DNA of 64,000 bases from Planctomycetota bacterium (GTDB lineage: Bacteria > Planctomycetota > JAJSAM01 > JAJVHW01), in contig JAJFFG010000008.1 in the NCBI GenBank assembly GCA_021776825.1, forward strand, positions 1-64,000, written 5' to 3'. Below the pieces are notes generated by a model. That model had not been told where the DNA came from. It worked only from the letters and a program-made list of their open reading frames with translations, and ran no database searches. This document shows positions 16,453-25,110 of this stretch, piece by piece; positions within the stretch are counted from its first letter, which is position 1; each line of letters begins with the position of its first letter. Made by a program: the position numbers and the translations under genes.

Positions 16453-18720
16453 GTGTCCGGTCACCGCATCCGTCCGTCGTTCCTCGTCGCCGCCTTCGTT
16501 GCCACGATCGCGGCATTCGTTCCGACGCTCTGGAACGGCTTCCTGCGCTGGGACGATCGCGTGTTCCTCGTCGACAACCCCCACTTCCGAGGGTTCTCCG
16601 CCGAGCACCTGCAGTGGATGCTCACGACGACACACCACGGGCCGTATCAGCCGCTCGCGTGGCTCACGTACGCGGCGGACCACGCGATCTGGGGCATGGA
16701 CCCGCGCGGCTACCACCTGACGAGCCTGCTGCTGCACGCGCTGTCCGCCACACTGCTCGTCCTGGTGCTGGCGCGCCTACTTCGGCGCGCGGTGCCCGCC
16801 CTTGCGGAACGCCCCGGGCTCGTCGCCGGCGCCGCCATCTCCGGAGCGCTGCTCTGGTCCTGCCATCCATTGCGCGTGGAGTCGGTGGCGTGGGCGACCG
16901 AGCGACGCGACGTGCTCGGCGGGCTGCTGCTCGCGGGGTCCCTGCTCGCGTGGCTGCGACACGTCGAACACCGCGAAGACGGCGTCCGATTCCACCGCAG
17001 CACGGCGTACTGGGTGGCCCTGGTCCTGTTCGCACTCTCGCTCGCCACGAAGACCACGCCGATGGCCTGGTTCCTCGTGCTGCTGCTACTCGACACGACT
17101 CTGCGACGCCGGATGGATGTGCGCGCGCGCATCCTCGAGAAACTCCCGTTCGCGCTCGTCGCCATCCCCCTCGCGGCAATGGCCTGGCACGGCCAGGAAA
17201 CATCCGGGTCGTTTCGCGACTTCGCCGAAGCGAGCTGGGTCGATCGCATCCTGATCGGGGGCTACTCACCCGCGTTCTACGCAGCGAAGTCGCTCGTCCC
17301 GTTCGACCTGCGCGCCCACTACGAGCGACCGGAGCCGCTGGACCCCGTCGCAACGCAGTTGATGATCGGCCTGGCGGTCACGTGCGTCGTCTCGCTCGGC
17401 ACACTGATCCTGCACAAGCGCTGGCGCAATGCCGCGGTTGCGTGGTGGAGCTACCTCCTGATCCTCGCGCCGGTCAGCGGCCTGGCGACCGTCGGCTCGC
17501 ATCTGGTCGCCGAGCGCTACTCGTACACCGCAACCCTGCCGTTGGTCGTGCTGGCAGCGGGCTGGGGCGCGCGCTGGGTGGCCACGGGCGGTCCCGAGCG
17601 CGCCGGACGAGCGGCCGCGGGTGCCGGGTTCGTGATCGCCATCCTCGGCGTGTCGTCGGCACGGCTGACGACGACGTGGCGGGACACCGCCACACTGTTC
17701 GAGCGCGTCACGATCCTCGAGCCGACGAACTGGCGCGCCCACTCCATGATCAGCCTGGCCGAAGAGGACGCCGGCAACACGGAACACGCGATCGAGCACT
17801 GGACGCGCGCGCTGGCGCTGCCGGGCTACCCGAAACGCGGTCTCGCCAACGCGCACCTCGCAGCGCTCGCGCTGCGCGAGTCTCGGAACGTCGAAGCCCG
17901 CACGCGTGCCGAGCAAGCGCTCACGCACGTGGCCGAACAACCCCTCGCGTTGCGGACGCTCGCGACCCTCGCCGAGAAGGACGGCAAGCCGACCGAAGCG
18001 GCGGCGTTGTTCGAGCGCGTGCTGGCGGAAGTCCCGACGGACGCGCTCGCGCTGTATCGACTCGCGCGCATCCGTTGGCAGGAGCAGCGCACGGAGGAGG
18101 TGCAGGACCTGATGCTGCGGCTCCTCAAGCGCGCGCCGGATCACGGCGGAGCGTGGGAGATCCAGGGCCACGTCCACGCGCTGGCCGGCGAGCTCCGGGA
18201 CGCCGAGGACGCGTACCGCCGTGCGCTCGAGCTCGATGCCGATACCGCGGGCGCGGCATCCGCGCTGGCCGGGATCCTCGCGAGCGACGGCCGCCACGCA
18301 GAGGCCGAGACCGTGCTGCGGAAGAGCCTGCGCCGAGATCCGGCAGCGCACGCGCTGCGCCACGTGCTCGCCGTGCTCCTGATGCAAACCGGGCGCGCCG
18401 AAGAGGCCGAGTCCCACGCTCGGCAGGTGGTCGAGGCTTCACCGAACGACGCGCAGGCGTTGGCGTTGCTCGGGGGCATCGTCTTCCAGCGCGGCGAGCG
18501 GGCCGAGGGCGTGATGCTGACCACGCGCGCTGTCATTGCGGCGCCGAACGACCCGTCTCAGCGGCTGCAACTCTCCGGGATGCTGCTACGCGCCGGGAAG
18601 TACGCCGATGCCCGGAACCAGGCCGAACGCGTGCTCGCAGCCGCGCAGGAGAGCGGGAACGACGCGCTCGCAGCCGCGGCGCAATCGCTCCTCGATCAGG
18701 TGCCCCCCGCGGACGAGTGA
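16453..18720 (+). CDS. Polytopic membrane protein with C-terminal TPR repeats (TMTC-like)
   Basis: The protein is about 755 residues if it starts at GTG 16453; an ATG at 16420 is buried in the hairpin. The N-terminal half (about 10-400) has roughly nine hydrophobic segments with early acidic loop motifs, including WDDRVFLVDNPHFRG and HPLRVESVAWATERRDVL. These phrases match the TMTC/GT-C-like membrane TPR proteins found in planctomycetes and eukaryotes. The C-terminal half is a string of TPR units (DAGNTEHAIEHWTRALALPGY onward). GT-C relatives transfer sugars from lipid carriers in the membrane, so glycosylation of exported proteins is plausible, but activity is unproven. It forms no clear operon. 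Confidence 0.8.
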   Translation: MSGHRIRPSFLVAAFVATIAAFVPTLWNGFLRWDDRVFLVDNPHFRGFSAEHLQWMLTTTHHGPYQPLAWLTYAADHAIWGMDPRGYHLTSLLLHALSATLLVLVLARLLRRAVPALAERPGLVAGAAISGALLWSCHPLRVESVAWATERRDVLGGLLLAGSLLAWLRHVEHREDGVRFHRSTAYWVALVLFALSLATKTTPMAWFLVLLLLDTTLRRRMDVRARILEKLPFALVAIPLAAMAWHGQETSGSFRDFAEASWVDRILIGGYSPAFYAAKSLVPFDLRAHYERPEPLDPVATQLMIGLAVTCVVSLGTLILHKRWRNAAVAWWSYLLILAPVSGLATVGSHLVAERYSYTATLPLVVLAAGWGARWVATGGPERAGRAAAGAGFVIAILGVSSARLTTTWRDTATLFERVTILEPTNWRAHSMISLAEEDAGNTEHAIEHWTRALALPGYPKRGLANAHLAALALRESRNVEARTRAEQALTHVAEQPLALRTLATLAEKDGKPTEAAALFERVLAEVPTDALALYRLARIRWQEQRTEEVQDLMLRLLKRAPDHGGAWEIQGHVHALAGELRDAEDAYRRALELDADTAGAASALAGILASDGRHAEAETVLRKSLRRDPAAHALRHVLAVLLMQTGRAEEAESHARQVVEASPNDAQALALLGGIVFQRGERAEGVMLTTRAVIAAPNDPSQRLQLSGMLLRAGKYADARNQAERVLAAAQESGNDALAAAAQSLLDQVPPADE

Positions 18721-18778
18721 CCCCCGAATTGGCATCCCTTCATCTCGCAGGTGACAATCCGGTCTCGGAGAGCCACCG

Positions 18779-19837
18779 ATGACGACCGACAACCCGTTCG
18801 CAGCCGTCGAGAAGAGACTGATGTCGCCGCCCGTGGACGGCGTCATGCTCACGCTCGTGGACCCCGACTCGCCGCTGCACAGCGCGGGCGCGCGCCCCGG
18901 CGACGTCATCGTCGCGCTCGACGGCAAGGGGCCACCAAGCCTGCGCGCGCTCTACGAGTGCCTTCGTCCCGCCGACGACGCGACCGACGCGCTCGCCGCA
19001 ACCGTGCGGCTCTCGAACGGCGCGTCCGTCGAAGCCTCGCTGCCGCGCGATCGTCGCGGCTTCGCGGCGTGCGACGTGAAGCGCGCGCGCACGGGCTGGG
19101 ACGATTGGCCCGACGGCGACCACGAGCCCGACCTCTCGGCCTTCGCCGACGGCACCGACCTGTGGTGGCGCAACTCGCTCGGTGGCACGCCCGCGGGCTT
19201 CGAGCACGCGCGCATCCGGGCGACCGACGAGCACATCGAGATCGACTCGCTGATGTGGATCGGCGGGAAGCAGCCGGACGGCGCCACGTGGAGCTACCGC
19301 GCACGCGGAGAGACGAAGCACCGCCGCGACCGCTGGATGTCAATCACCCGCACCGCCTTCTGGGAGGGCGACCCGGGGGACGAGGTCCTGAAGGGCGACG
19401 TGCACTTCGACGGGGAGCGGTGGACCGGTGTCCACGGCGCCGCAGGAGGACGCCAAGAGGACGTTGGGTTTCCGCCGTTCGGCGGCCCGGCCGTCACCCC
19501 CTACCGCGTGGCCTTCCTGGCACTGACGATGCCGCTCCGCCAGCACGCCGCGCTCACCTTCTACGTCGCGGGCGACGGCACCGGTCGCGTCACCTGCCGC
19601 AACCGTCTGATCTGCACCGGCCGCGCGAAGGTCGACGTCGCCGGCCGCAGCGTCGACGCCTGGCGCTTCGAGTGGAAGCACTACGGCGAGTACGGCGGCA
19701 ACGAGCTCTTCTTCGTCACCGACGACCGCCGCCTCGTCCGCATCGAGTGGGGCCCAAACTACAGCGGCTGCGTCAGCGAAGCCGTCTCCGCCGACGAGGT
19801 CATGGTCGGAGCGCCGGCGCACATCCGCATGGAGTAG
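18779..19837 (+). CDS. PDZ-domain-containing protein of unknown function
   Basis: The 352-residue protein starts at ATG 18779 after GGAGA. Residues about 18-75 are PDZ-like (DSPLHSAGARPGDVIVALDG), the part that in other proteins binds peptide C-termini. The rest is a beta-rich domain of unknown type with many Trp and Asp residues. No signal peptide or catalytic motif is visible, so it is probably a cytoplasmic binding protein. Confidence 0.75.
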   Translation: MTTDNPFAAVEKRLMSPPVDGVMLTLVDPDSPLHSAGARPGDVIVALDGKGPPSLRALYECLRPADDATDALAATVRLSNGASVEASLPRDRRGFAACDVKRARTGWDDWPDGDHEPDLSAFADGTDLWWRNSLGGTPAGFEHARIRATDEHIEIDSLMWIGGKQPDGATWSYRARGETKHRRDRWMSITRTAFWEGDPGDEVLKGDVHFDGERWTGVHGAAGGRQEDVGFPPFGGPAVTPYRVAFLALTMPLRQHAALTFYVAGDGTGRVTCRNRLICTGRAKVDVAGRSVDAWRFEWKHYGEYGGNELFFVTDDRRLVRIEWGPNYSGCVSEAVSADEVMVGAPAHIRME

Positions 19838-19838
19838 C

Positions 19839-19915
19839 GGGTCCGGGATATCCGCGTCGATCGTCCCGAGTTCCCCGCGCAGGACGATCAGGCTGAGGCG
19901 CCGGGGGCGGCGCGG
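19839..19915 (-). pseudogene. Relic of a CaiB-type CoA-transferase C-terminus
   Basis: On the minus strand this stretch reads RRLSLIVLRGELGTIDADI, which parallels RLGEHTDDVLRSELGMIDADI at the end of the intact-frame CoA-transferase gene at 20604. The DNA similarity covers about 65 bp (for example atccgcgtcgatc versus gtccgcgtcgatc). It is therefore a leftover of a duplicated gene end, with no start codon or domain of its own. Confidence 0.6.
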
Positions 19916-19917
19916 GT

Positions 19918-20167
19918 TCATCGGGAAAACGCCTCGACTGGCCACTCGTCGAGGAAGCGGACTTCCGCGACGTCCCACCGACACGAAGAAGGCGCGGATG
20001 GCGACGCGCGCGCCGAACTCGTCGGCGAGCATGGCGATCGCGAGCGCGAGAACGGACAGGACGAGAACCAGCCCGACCAGACGATCGGCCGGATGGAGGG
20101 CCTCGACGTCCCTCGCGAGTGTCGGTCGCGCTGGCTTCCGTGGCGGGGGGACCCGTTCCGCGTCCAT
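19918..20167 (-). pseudogene. Small one-helix membrane ORF, probably frameshifted
   Basis: ATG 20167 starts MDAERVPPPRKPARPTLARD followed by a convincing membrane segment (LVGLVLVLSVLALAIAML) and EFGARVAIRAFFVSVG. In that frame the sequence then turns Arg-rich and continues as an antisense shadow of the PDZ gene. In the neighbouring frame the same DNA reads DVAEVRFLDEWPVEAFSR and stops at 19918, which looks like the true end. One base gained or lost near 19970 would join the two. A -10-like TACGAT lies six bases before the ATG. Confidence 0.4.
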
Positions 20168-20373
20168 CTGAGGATCGTAGCTTCCCGCGCATCGCGGGAG
20201 CCCGCCGCGCGCCGTCTCCCCGAACGTGGGGACGCTCGGAACTCACACCACTTCTCAGCGTGCCGCACGCTGCTCCATCGAGTTCGTACCGCTAGCTCGG
20301 AGCGTCGCGAACTTCAAGTTGGTGCTTCAAGACGAGGGTCTACGCGGCGTGCGCCGTGCCGCCGCCTCTCGGT
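20168..20373. other. Intergenic, nothing recognised
   Basis: No gene, repeat or strong promoter is visible here apart from a small hairpin (cccgcg/cgcggg) at about 20185-20200 upstream of the minus-strand membrane ORF. Confidence 0.4.
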
Positions 20374-20544
20374 CTACTGCCCCGGGAGGGTCCACGTCGA
20401 CTCGCGAAGCAACCACAGGATGAGTGCGAACACGACGACAGAGCCAATGACCAGAAGCCGAGCGCGATCCAACACCCACCTCAAGCGTCGGAAGCTCCGG
20501 TTCCCGGGAGGCGCGTCGGCGTCGTTCGCTGAATTCCGTGACAT
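20374..20544 (-). CDS. Small single-pass membrane protein
   Basis: The 56-residue ORF starts at ATG 20544 (MSRNSANDADAPPGNRSFRR). It has a short hydrophilic, basic N-terminus, one hydrophobic helix at about 35-49 (LLVIGSVVVFALILWLL) and a short tail. GGAGGAG lies about twelve bases upstream. The positive-inside pattern (RRLRWVLDRAR before the helix) supports a real inner-membrane protein. A GTG at 20574 would add ten residues. No family is recognised. Confidence 0.45.
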   Translation of the reverse strand: MSRNSANDADAPPGNRSFRRLRWVLDRARLLVIGSVVVFALILWLLRESTWTLPGQ

Positions 20545-20603
20545 AGCCCGACTGTACTCCTCCGACGCCAGCACAGCGGACGTCAGGGCTGGAGCCGAGC
20601 GCG

Positions 20604-21581
20604 TCAGCCGATGACGCCGTCGGCGCGCAGGCGCTCGATGTCCGCGTCGATCATCCCGAGTTCGCTGCGGAGGACGTCGTCGGTGTGCTCGCCGAGGCGC
20701 GGTGGTGGCCGGTCGTAGCGGAGCGGCGTCGCGGAGAACCGCATTGGCGACGCAACGCCCGGAAGTGTGGGCACCGGAGCGCTTCCGTCGGCCCGGCAGG
20801 CGCGGTCCGGAGGCGTGTCGGGGATCTCCACGCGGAGTCCGCGGGCCTGCACCTGGGGATCGTCGAAGAGTTCGCCGATGTCGTTGATCGGGCCACAGGG
20901 CACGCCCGCAGCTTCGAACACCGTGAGCCAGTCCGCGCGGGTCCGCGTACCGAGGCGTTCTGCAATGACCGCGTAGAGACCGGTGAACACGTCGGTGACG
21001 GCCACGCCGACCTTGACCGGCTTGCCACCCGGCGCCCCGTCCGGCTCGCTGTCCGGCTCGCCAGTGACGCTCATCAGCCCGCCCATTCCCTGGATGAGGA
21101 AGTCGTAGCCGGGAAGCGCGCGGTAGGGGCCGGTCTGTCCGAAGCCTGTGATCGAGCAGTAGACGAGGCCCGGGTTCACCGCGCTCAGCGACGCGTAGTC
21201 GAGGCCGTAGCGGGCGAGTCCACCGACCTTGAAGTTCTCGATCAGGACGTCACTGCGCGCGGCCAGGTCGCGGACGATGCGCTGCCCCTCCGGCCGCGTG
21301 ATGTCCACCTCGATCGATCGCTTGCCGCGGTTCGCGCACAGGTAGTACGCGGCGTCGCGGTCACCCTCCGCCGCGTTGCCTTCCGCCGCAGTGCCCTCCA
21401 CCGCATCACCGCCAGCGCGCGCGACGAACGGCGGCCCCCACTGGCGCGTGTCGTCGCCGACTCCGGGCCGCTCGACTTTGACCACGCTCGCACCGAGATC
21501 GGCAAGCGTCTGCCCCGCCCAGGGACCGGCCAGGATCCGACTGAGTTCGAGAACGCGTACATCGCGAAGAGGAGGCGACAC
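20604..21581 (-). CDS. CaiB/BaiF (family III) CoA-transferase with internal deletion
   Basis: A 325-residue protein of the formyl-CoA-transferase family, whose members move CoA between carboxylic acids through an aspartyl-CoA intermediate. The N-terminal signatures are clear: LELSRILAGPWAGQTLADLGA, KVERPG, CANRGKRSIEVD and ENFKVGGLARYGLDY. D197 in AVTDVFTGLYAVIA aligns with the family's catalytic aspartate. Directly after GLYAVIA the protein jumps to ERLGTRTRADWL, skipping about 90-100 residues always present in this family, which explains the short length (usually near 400). It is likely inactive. A short Gly/Ala/Glu-rich insert sits at 57-76. Start: GTG 21581; ATG 21605 is an alternative. 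Confidence 0.75.
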   Translation of the reverse strand: MSPPLRDVRVLELSRILAGPWAGQTLADLGASVVKVERPGVGDDTRQWGPPFVARAGGDAVEGTAAEGNAAEGDRDAAYYLCANRGKRSIEVDITRPEGQRIVRDLAARSDVLIENFKVGGLARYGLDYASLSAVNPGLVYCSITGFGQTGPYRALPGYDFLIQGMGGLMSVTGEPDSEPDGAPGGKPVKVGVAVTDVFTGLYAVIAERLGTRTRADWLTVFEAAGVPCGPINDIGELFDDPQVQARGLRVEIPDTPPDRACRADGSAPVPTLPGVASPMRFSATPLRYDRPPPRLGEHTDDVLRSELGMIDADIERLRADGVIG

Positions 21582-21878
21582 GGCGGCGCACGATAGCAGG
21601 CCCAACTCACCAGACTCAGGTCACGTGGCCCAGGTCAGCGGGCTGATCGTTCCACGGCGTCTCGTGGCACGAACTCAGGACGGAGTCCGAAGTGTCCGTG
21701 AACCACGGTGGCCGGGACCGCTCGGGCGACCGCGACGCCGCGGCGCGCCTCTCCGTCGCTGGAACCGTCCATCCACCAGCCACGTGTAAATGACCGGTGA
21801 CGCGGGGTAGGCCTGTCCCCGAACACGGTCACGCCGGGCGCCGTCAGGCCGAGCACCGTCTCCCCATCTCGCGCAGGC
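21582..21878. other. Intergenic, nothing recognised
   Basis: About 297 bases separate two minus-strand genes. The open frames here give Arg-rich, unprotein-like translations and no repeat was seen. Confidence 0.5.
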
Positions 21879-24800
21879 TCACTCCTGCTCGAAGCTGTCC
21901 TTCTTGATCTGCCCGGTCACCGTGTTCGGAGTGATTCCGGCCTCGAACAACACGTCGAAGCCGGGGCCGCCGGAGAGCAGGAGATCGCCCCCCACGGTCG
22001 TCCCATCCACGATCACTCCGTCGTCACCGGCGCCGGTCGAGATCTGAGCGCGACCGCCGACCGTGGTTCCGGTCACCGAGACGAGATCGACGGCCTGCCC
22101 GGAGCTCCGGACGGAGAGCGCGCCCTTGTCGAGGACCATGCTGTCGATGACCGAGCAGATGAACATCGTCGAGGCCTTCGTGGAGATCTGCATCAACCCC
22201 TTGATGACGGTGCACTCCTTGAGCTCGACCTCGTCGTTCACGCCGTTGCGCAGATTCAGTGCGAGGCCGGAGCCGAAGCCGACGCCGTCGAACTTGATCT
22301 CATGCGAGCCCTTGCCGCGGATCGACATCGAGCGCTCAGGGCCCGAGCCCTCGATGGCGATCACGTGCCGCTGCCCCGCGGGCAGCGTGCCGTTGGTGGA
22401 GATCGTGCACTTGTCGGAGGAGACGTTGAAGAGCGAGACGCTCGAACCGGCGGTCCCGAATGCCATCGTCAGCGCGGCGTCGATCGACAGTCCATCGGCG
22501 ATGCACGTCGAGAACGGGCTCTTCTTCGTGGAGATGGCGCACTTGCCGTCGGTTCGGAAGCCCTTGAGACTGAGCGTGTCGTTGGCGCCACCGCGTCCAT
22601 CGAGCTTGAACGATCCGGCACACTCCACGTCATCCAGCGACAGCGAGTCGGTGCCGCTGCCCCCCTTGATGACCGCCGTGCCGCCGATGCTGGCGGTTTG
22701 GATGAGCAGCGTGGAACCACCGGGACCGGTGGAGATGCTGCACTTGCCGCCGACGTTCGTTCCGTTCTCGAGGGTGAACATTCCGACGCCGCCGGCGCTG
22801 GCGATCTTCAGGTTCTTCGCAACCCTGCTGTCGTCCATCACCAGTTGCCGCGTCCCTGCTCCGGCGGCGAAACGCACAGTGAACGACCCGCTGGTAGGAC
22901 TCTCGATGAACCGCACGAACGACCCGCCCGCTCCCGCATCGATGGACACGTTGCCGCCGACCGCTCCGCTCTCGAACTCGAGATCCGACTCCCCGGAACG
23001 TCCGCTGTGTTTCAAGTGCTTGCTGATGAACGTACGTCGGAAGTCGGCGGCGTCTTCGGTGCCGCCCTTCCCCATCGAGAGAGTCACCGATCCGCTGACA
23101 TCGATCCCCTCGAACGTGAGTTGGTCGGCACCCGGACCGCCGCTGAACGCGATGTTCCCGGGGACGTTGTTGGTGTCTGGTTCGTCTGATTCGTCTGCGC
23201 CGGAGACCGTGATCGTGCTGCCACCCTTGACGAATCTCATGTTCAGGCCGCCGCCGAGGGTGCCCTGGAACGGAGTGGACGCGCCGTTGATCGTTGTGTT
23301 CGCGTCGCCGGCGGAGACGGTGACCTCACCCTCCTCACCGACGTCGATCTCCACGTTGCAGCCACGGTCGCCGCCGCTGACGGACAGGTTCTTGCCCGCC
23401 CGCTTTACCGTGACGTCGCACGTCTCGGGGACGGTCACTTCATCCACGCTCACGACGAAGATGCCGTCCACCGTGCGGCCCGTCGAGGCAGGGGTCACGC
23501 GGGCGCGGAACACGAACTCACCGTTCTGGTTGAAGCGCGACTGACGTCCGTCGAACCCCGGACCGTGGACGGTCGGGAATGAGGGCAGGCTCTGCAGAAT
23601 GCCGACGCAGCGGAACGACTCGTCTCCGGCCGTGAAGTCGGTGCCCGCGACGATCGGCATCTGAACTCCGCCGGAGGCGTTCTGGACGACGATCGCCTGG
23701 CTGCCGTCGGAGAGTTCCACCTCGCACGCGATGCGGCCGCTGCGACCGACACTGACCGTGAGGATTCGATCGATCGTGCGCGCCGTCGGATCGTCCAGAG
23801 CGGCCTGCCCCTCGAACAGCACGACGTCGAACGGATCAAGGATCCCGGGGGGATCGTAGAGCCAGACGGCAAGGGCCTCACCGCCCTTGACGTCCGGGCC
23901 CGTGGTGTCACCGACGATGACGACCTGATTCCCCTCCGCCAACGCCATGCCCGCGCGCGCTGTCAGCCCGTTCACCGTGGCCGTGAACGTGAACCCGTTG
24001 TCGGTTGTGCCCGTGGCGAAGACCGGACCCGTCGTGTTGCTCGAGTGGAAGACGTAGTGCTTCGCCCGTTCCCCGTTAATGGGCGGGTCGGTCTTAGCGA
24101 GCGCGACGTAGGCGCGGGTCGGCTCGGTGGCTTGGTCGGGAACGGCACCGAAGATGAGGCCGCCGAGCGCGGTGATCTTCCGGCTGTTGCCGGAGAACTT
24201 CGTGCCGGTCGCCGCCACCAGCTGCGTCGACGCGCCGAGGGGTTTCAGGAACAGTGCGTTGATGAGATCGGCTCCGACCAGGTACCGGCCGCGGAACGAG
24301 GCGGTCCCCGTCGTGTGGACGTTGACCGAGCTGAACAGCGAATCGAACTGGCGCTCCCCGGGAATGGGCACCGTCGTCATCTCCACGACGATCGGGAACG
24401 CGTCGCTGGTCACGTTGCGCAGGAACACCGACTCGGTGTCCAGCTCGCAGGATTCGCCAGGGAAGATCAGGTACTCGCCGTTCAGGTTCACGTCTCCGGC
24501 GAACAGGCCGCTCCCGAGTCGCTCCAGAGGACACGGCAGTCCCGGGATCGTCGAGATGAACTCGGTTCCGGAGACGCGCCACGTGCCGCCGACGCGCGTG
24601 ATGAACGCCGGCTCGAAGAACGTGCCGTCGGAGATCGTGGCCTCGATCAGCACGTTGCCCTGTGGCCCGAGCTGGACGAGGTCGAAACCGCGGTAGGTGT
24701 AGTTGGGGAGTCCGGCGTCCGGTACCGAGTCCCCGATGAACGCCAGCGGCGCGGCGGAGCGACCGGTGGCGAGGAAGAACCCCTCGCGTCCGCCGAAGCC

Positions 24801-25040
24801 CGTCGTCGTGAAGGCGTCGAACAGCACGCGTCCGGCGTCGTCGATGGAGAGGAATTCGCGACTGCCCGTGGGGAGCAGCGTCTCGTTGGGCTGCGCCTCC
24901 TGCGCCGCGTCTCCATCGAGTGCAACCACGCGCGTGACGGGGTCTTCGGCGAGCGCTGCCGCGGTGGTTAGGAGCAGCACGACTCCTGCAATGGCGGAGG
25001 CCAACGGTCCGACCGTCGCCCGTGGGATCACATCACGCAT
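21879..25040 (-). CDS. Large secreted beta-rich repeat protein
   Basis: A 1053-residue exported protein with a signal peptide ending near AALAED. The N-terminal 540 residues carry repeated GRSGRIACEVELSDGS- and NLNGEYLIF-like segments, resembling the DUF7453-type repeats of planctomycete secreted proteins that report whether events occurred. From about 600 to 1040 short repeats follow, about 22-25 residues apart. Five share the pattern xISTxxx (CSISTGPGG, CAISTKKS, CTISTNGT, MQISTKAS, AQISTGAGDD), which suggests a right-handed beta-helix stalk. Function is unknown; a surface or matrix protein fits. It is the third gene of a probable operon with 26097-25111 and 26759-26160. Confidence 0.75.
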   Translation of the reverse strand: MRDVIPRATVGPLASAIAGVVLLLTTAAALAEDPVTRVVALDGDAAQEAQPNETLLPTGSREFLSIDDAGRVLFDAFTTTGFGGREGFFLATGRSAAPLAFIGDSVPDAGLPNYTYRGFDLVQLGPQGNVLIEATISDGTFFEPAFITRVGGTWRVSGTEFISTIPGLPCPLERLGSGLFAGDVNLNGEYLIFPGESCELDTESVFLRNVTSDAFPIVVEMTTVPIPGERQFDSLFSSVNVHTTGTASFRGRYLVGADLINALFLKPLGASTQLVAATGTKFSGNSRKITALGGLIFGAVPDQATEPTRAYVALAKTDPPINGERAKHYVFHSSNTTGPVFATGTTDNGFTFTATVNGLTARAGMALAEGNQVVIVGDTTGPDVKGGEALAVWLYDPPGILDPFDVVLFEGQAALDDPTARTIDRILTVSVGRSGRIACEVELSDGSQAIVVQNASGGVQMPIVAGTDFTAGDESFRCVGILQSLPSFPTVHGPGFDGRQSRFNQNGEFVFRARVTPASTGRTVDGIFVVSVDEVTVPETCDVTVKRAGKNLSVSGGDRGCNVEIDVGEEGEVTVSAGDANTTINGASTPFQGTLGGGLNMRFVKGGSTITVSGADESDEPDTNNVPGNIAFSGGPGADQLTFEGIDVSGSVTLSMGKGGTEDAADFRRTFISKHLKHSGRSGESDLEFESGAVGGNVSIDAGAGGSFVRFIESPTSGSFTVRFAAGAGTRQLVMDDSRVAKNLKIASAGGVGMFTLENGTNVGGKCSISTGPGGSTLLIQTASIGGTAVIKGGSGTDSLSLDDVECAGSFKLDGRGGANDTLSLKGFRTDGKCAISTKKSPFSTCIADGLSIDAALTMAFGTAGSSVSLFNVSSDKCTISTNGTLPAGQRHVIAIEGSGPERSMSIRGKGSHEIKFDGVGFGSGLALNLRNGVNDEVELKECTVIKGLMQISTKASTMFICSVIDSMVLDKGALSVRSSGQAVDLVSVTGTTVGGRAQISTGAGDDGVIVDGTTVGGDLLLSGGPGFDVLFEAGITPNTVTGQIKKDSFEQE

Positions 25041-25110
25041 CCGGTTCCCTCCCTCTCACTCGCATCAGGGTACCGGCGTGCTCACCCCATCTCGGAATTG
25101 GAGCGGCGCG

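Noticed and set aside
16413..18782. A long plus-strand frame of 789 codons over the membrane TPR gene
   Set aside because: The translation is Arg/Ala/Pro-rich with no domain, while the overlapping frame 16453-18720 has clear membrane helices and TPR units.
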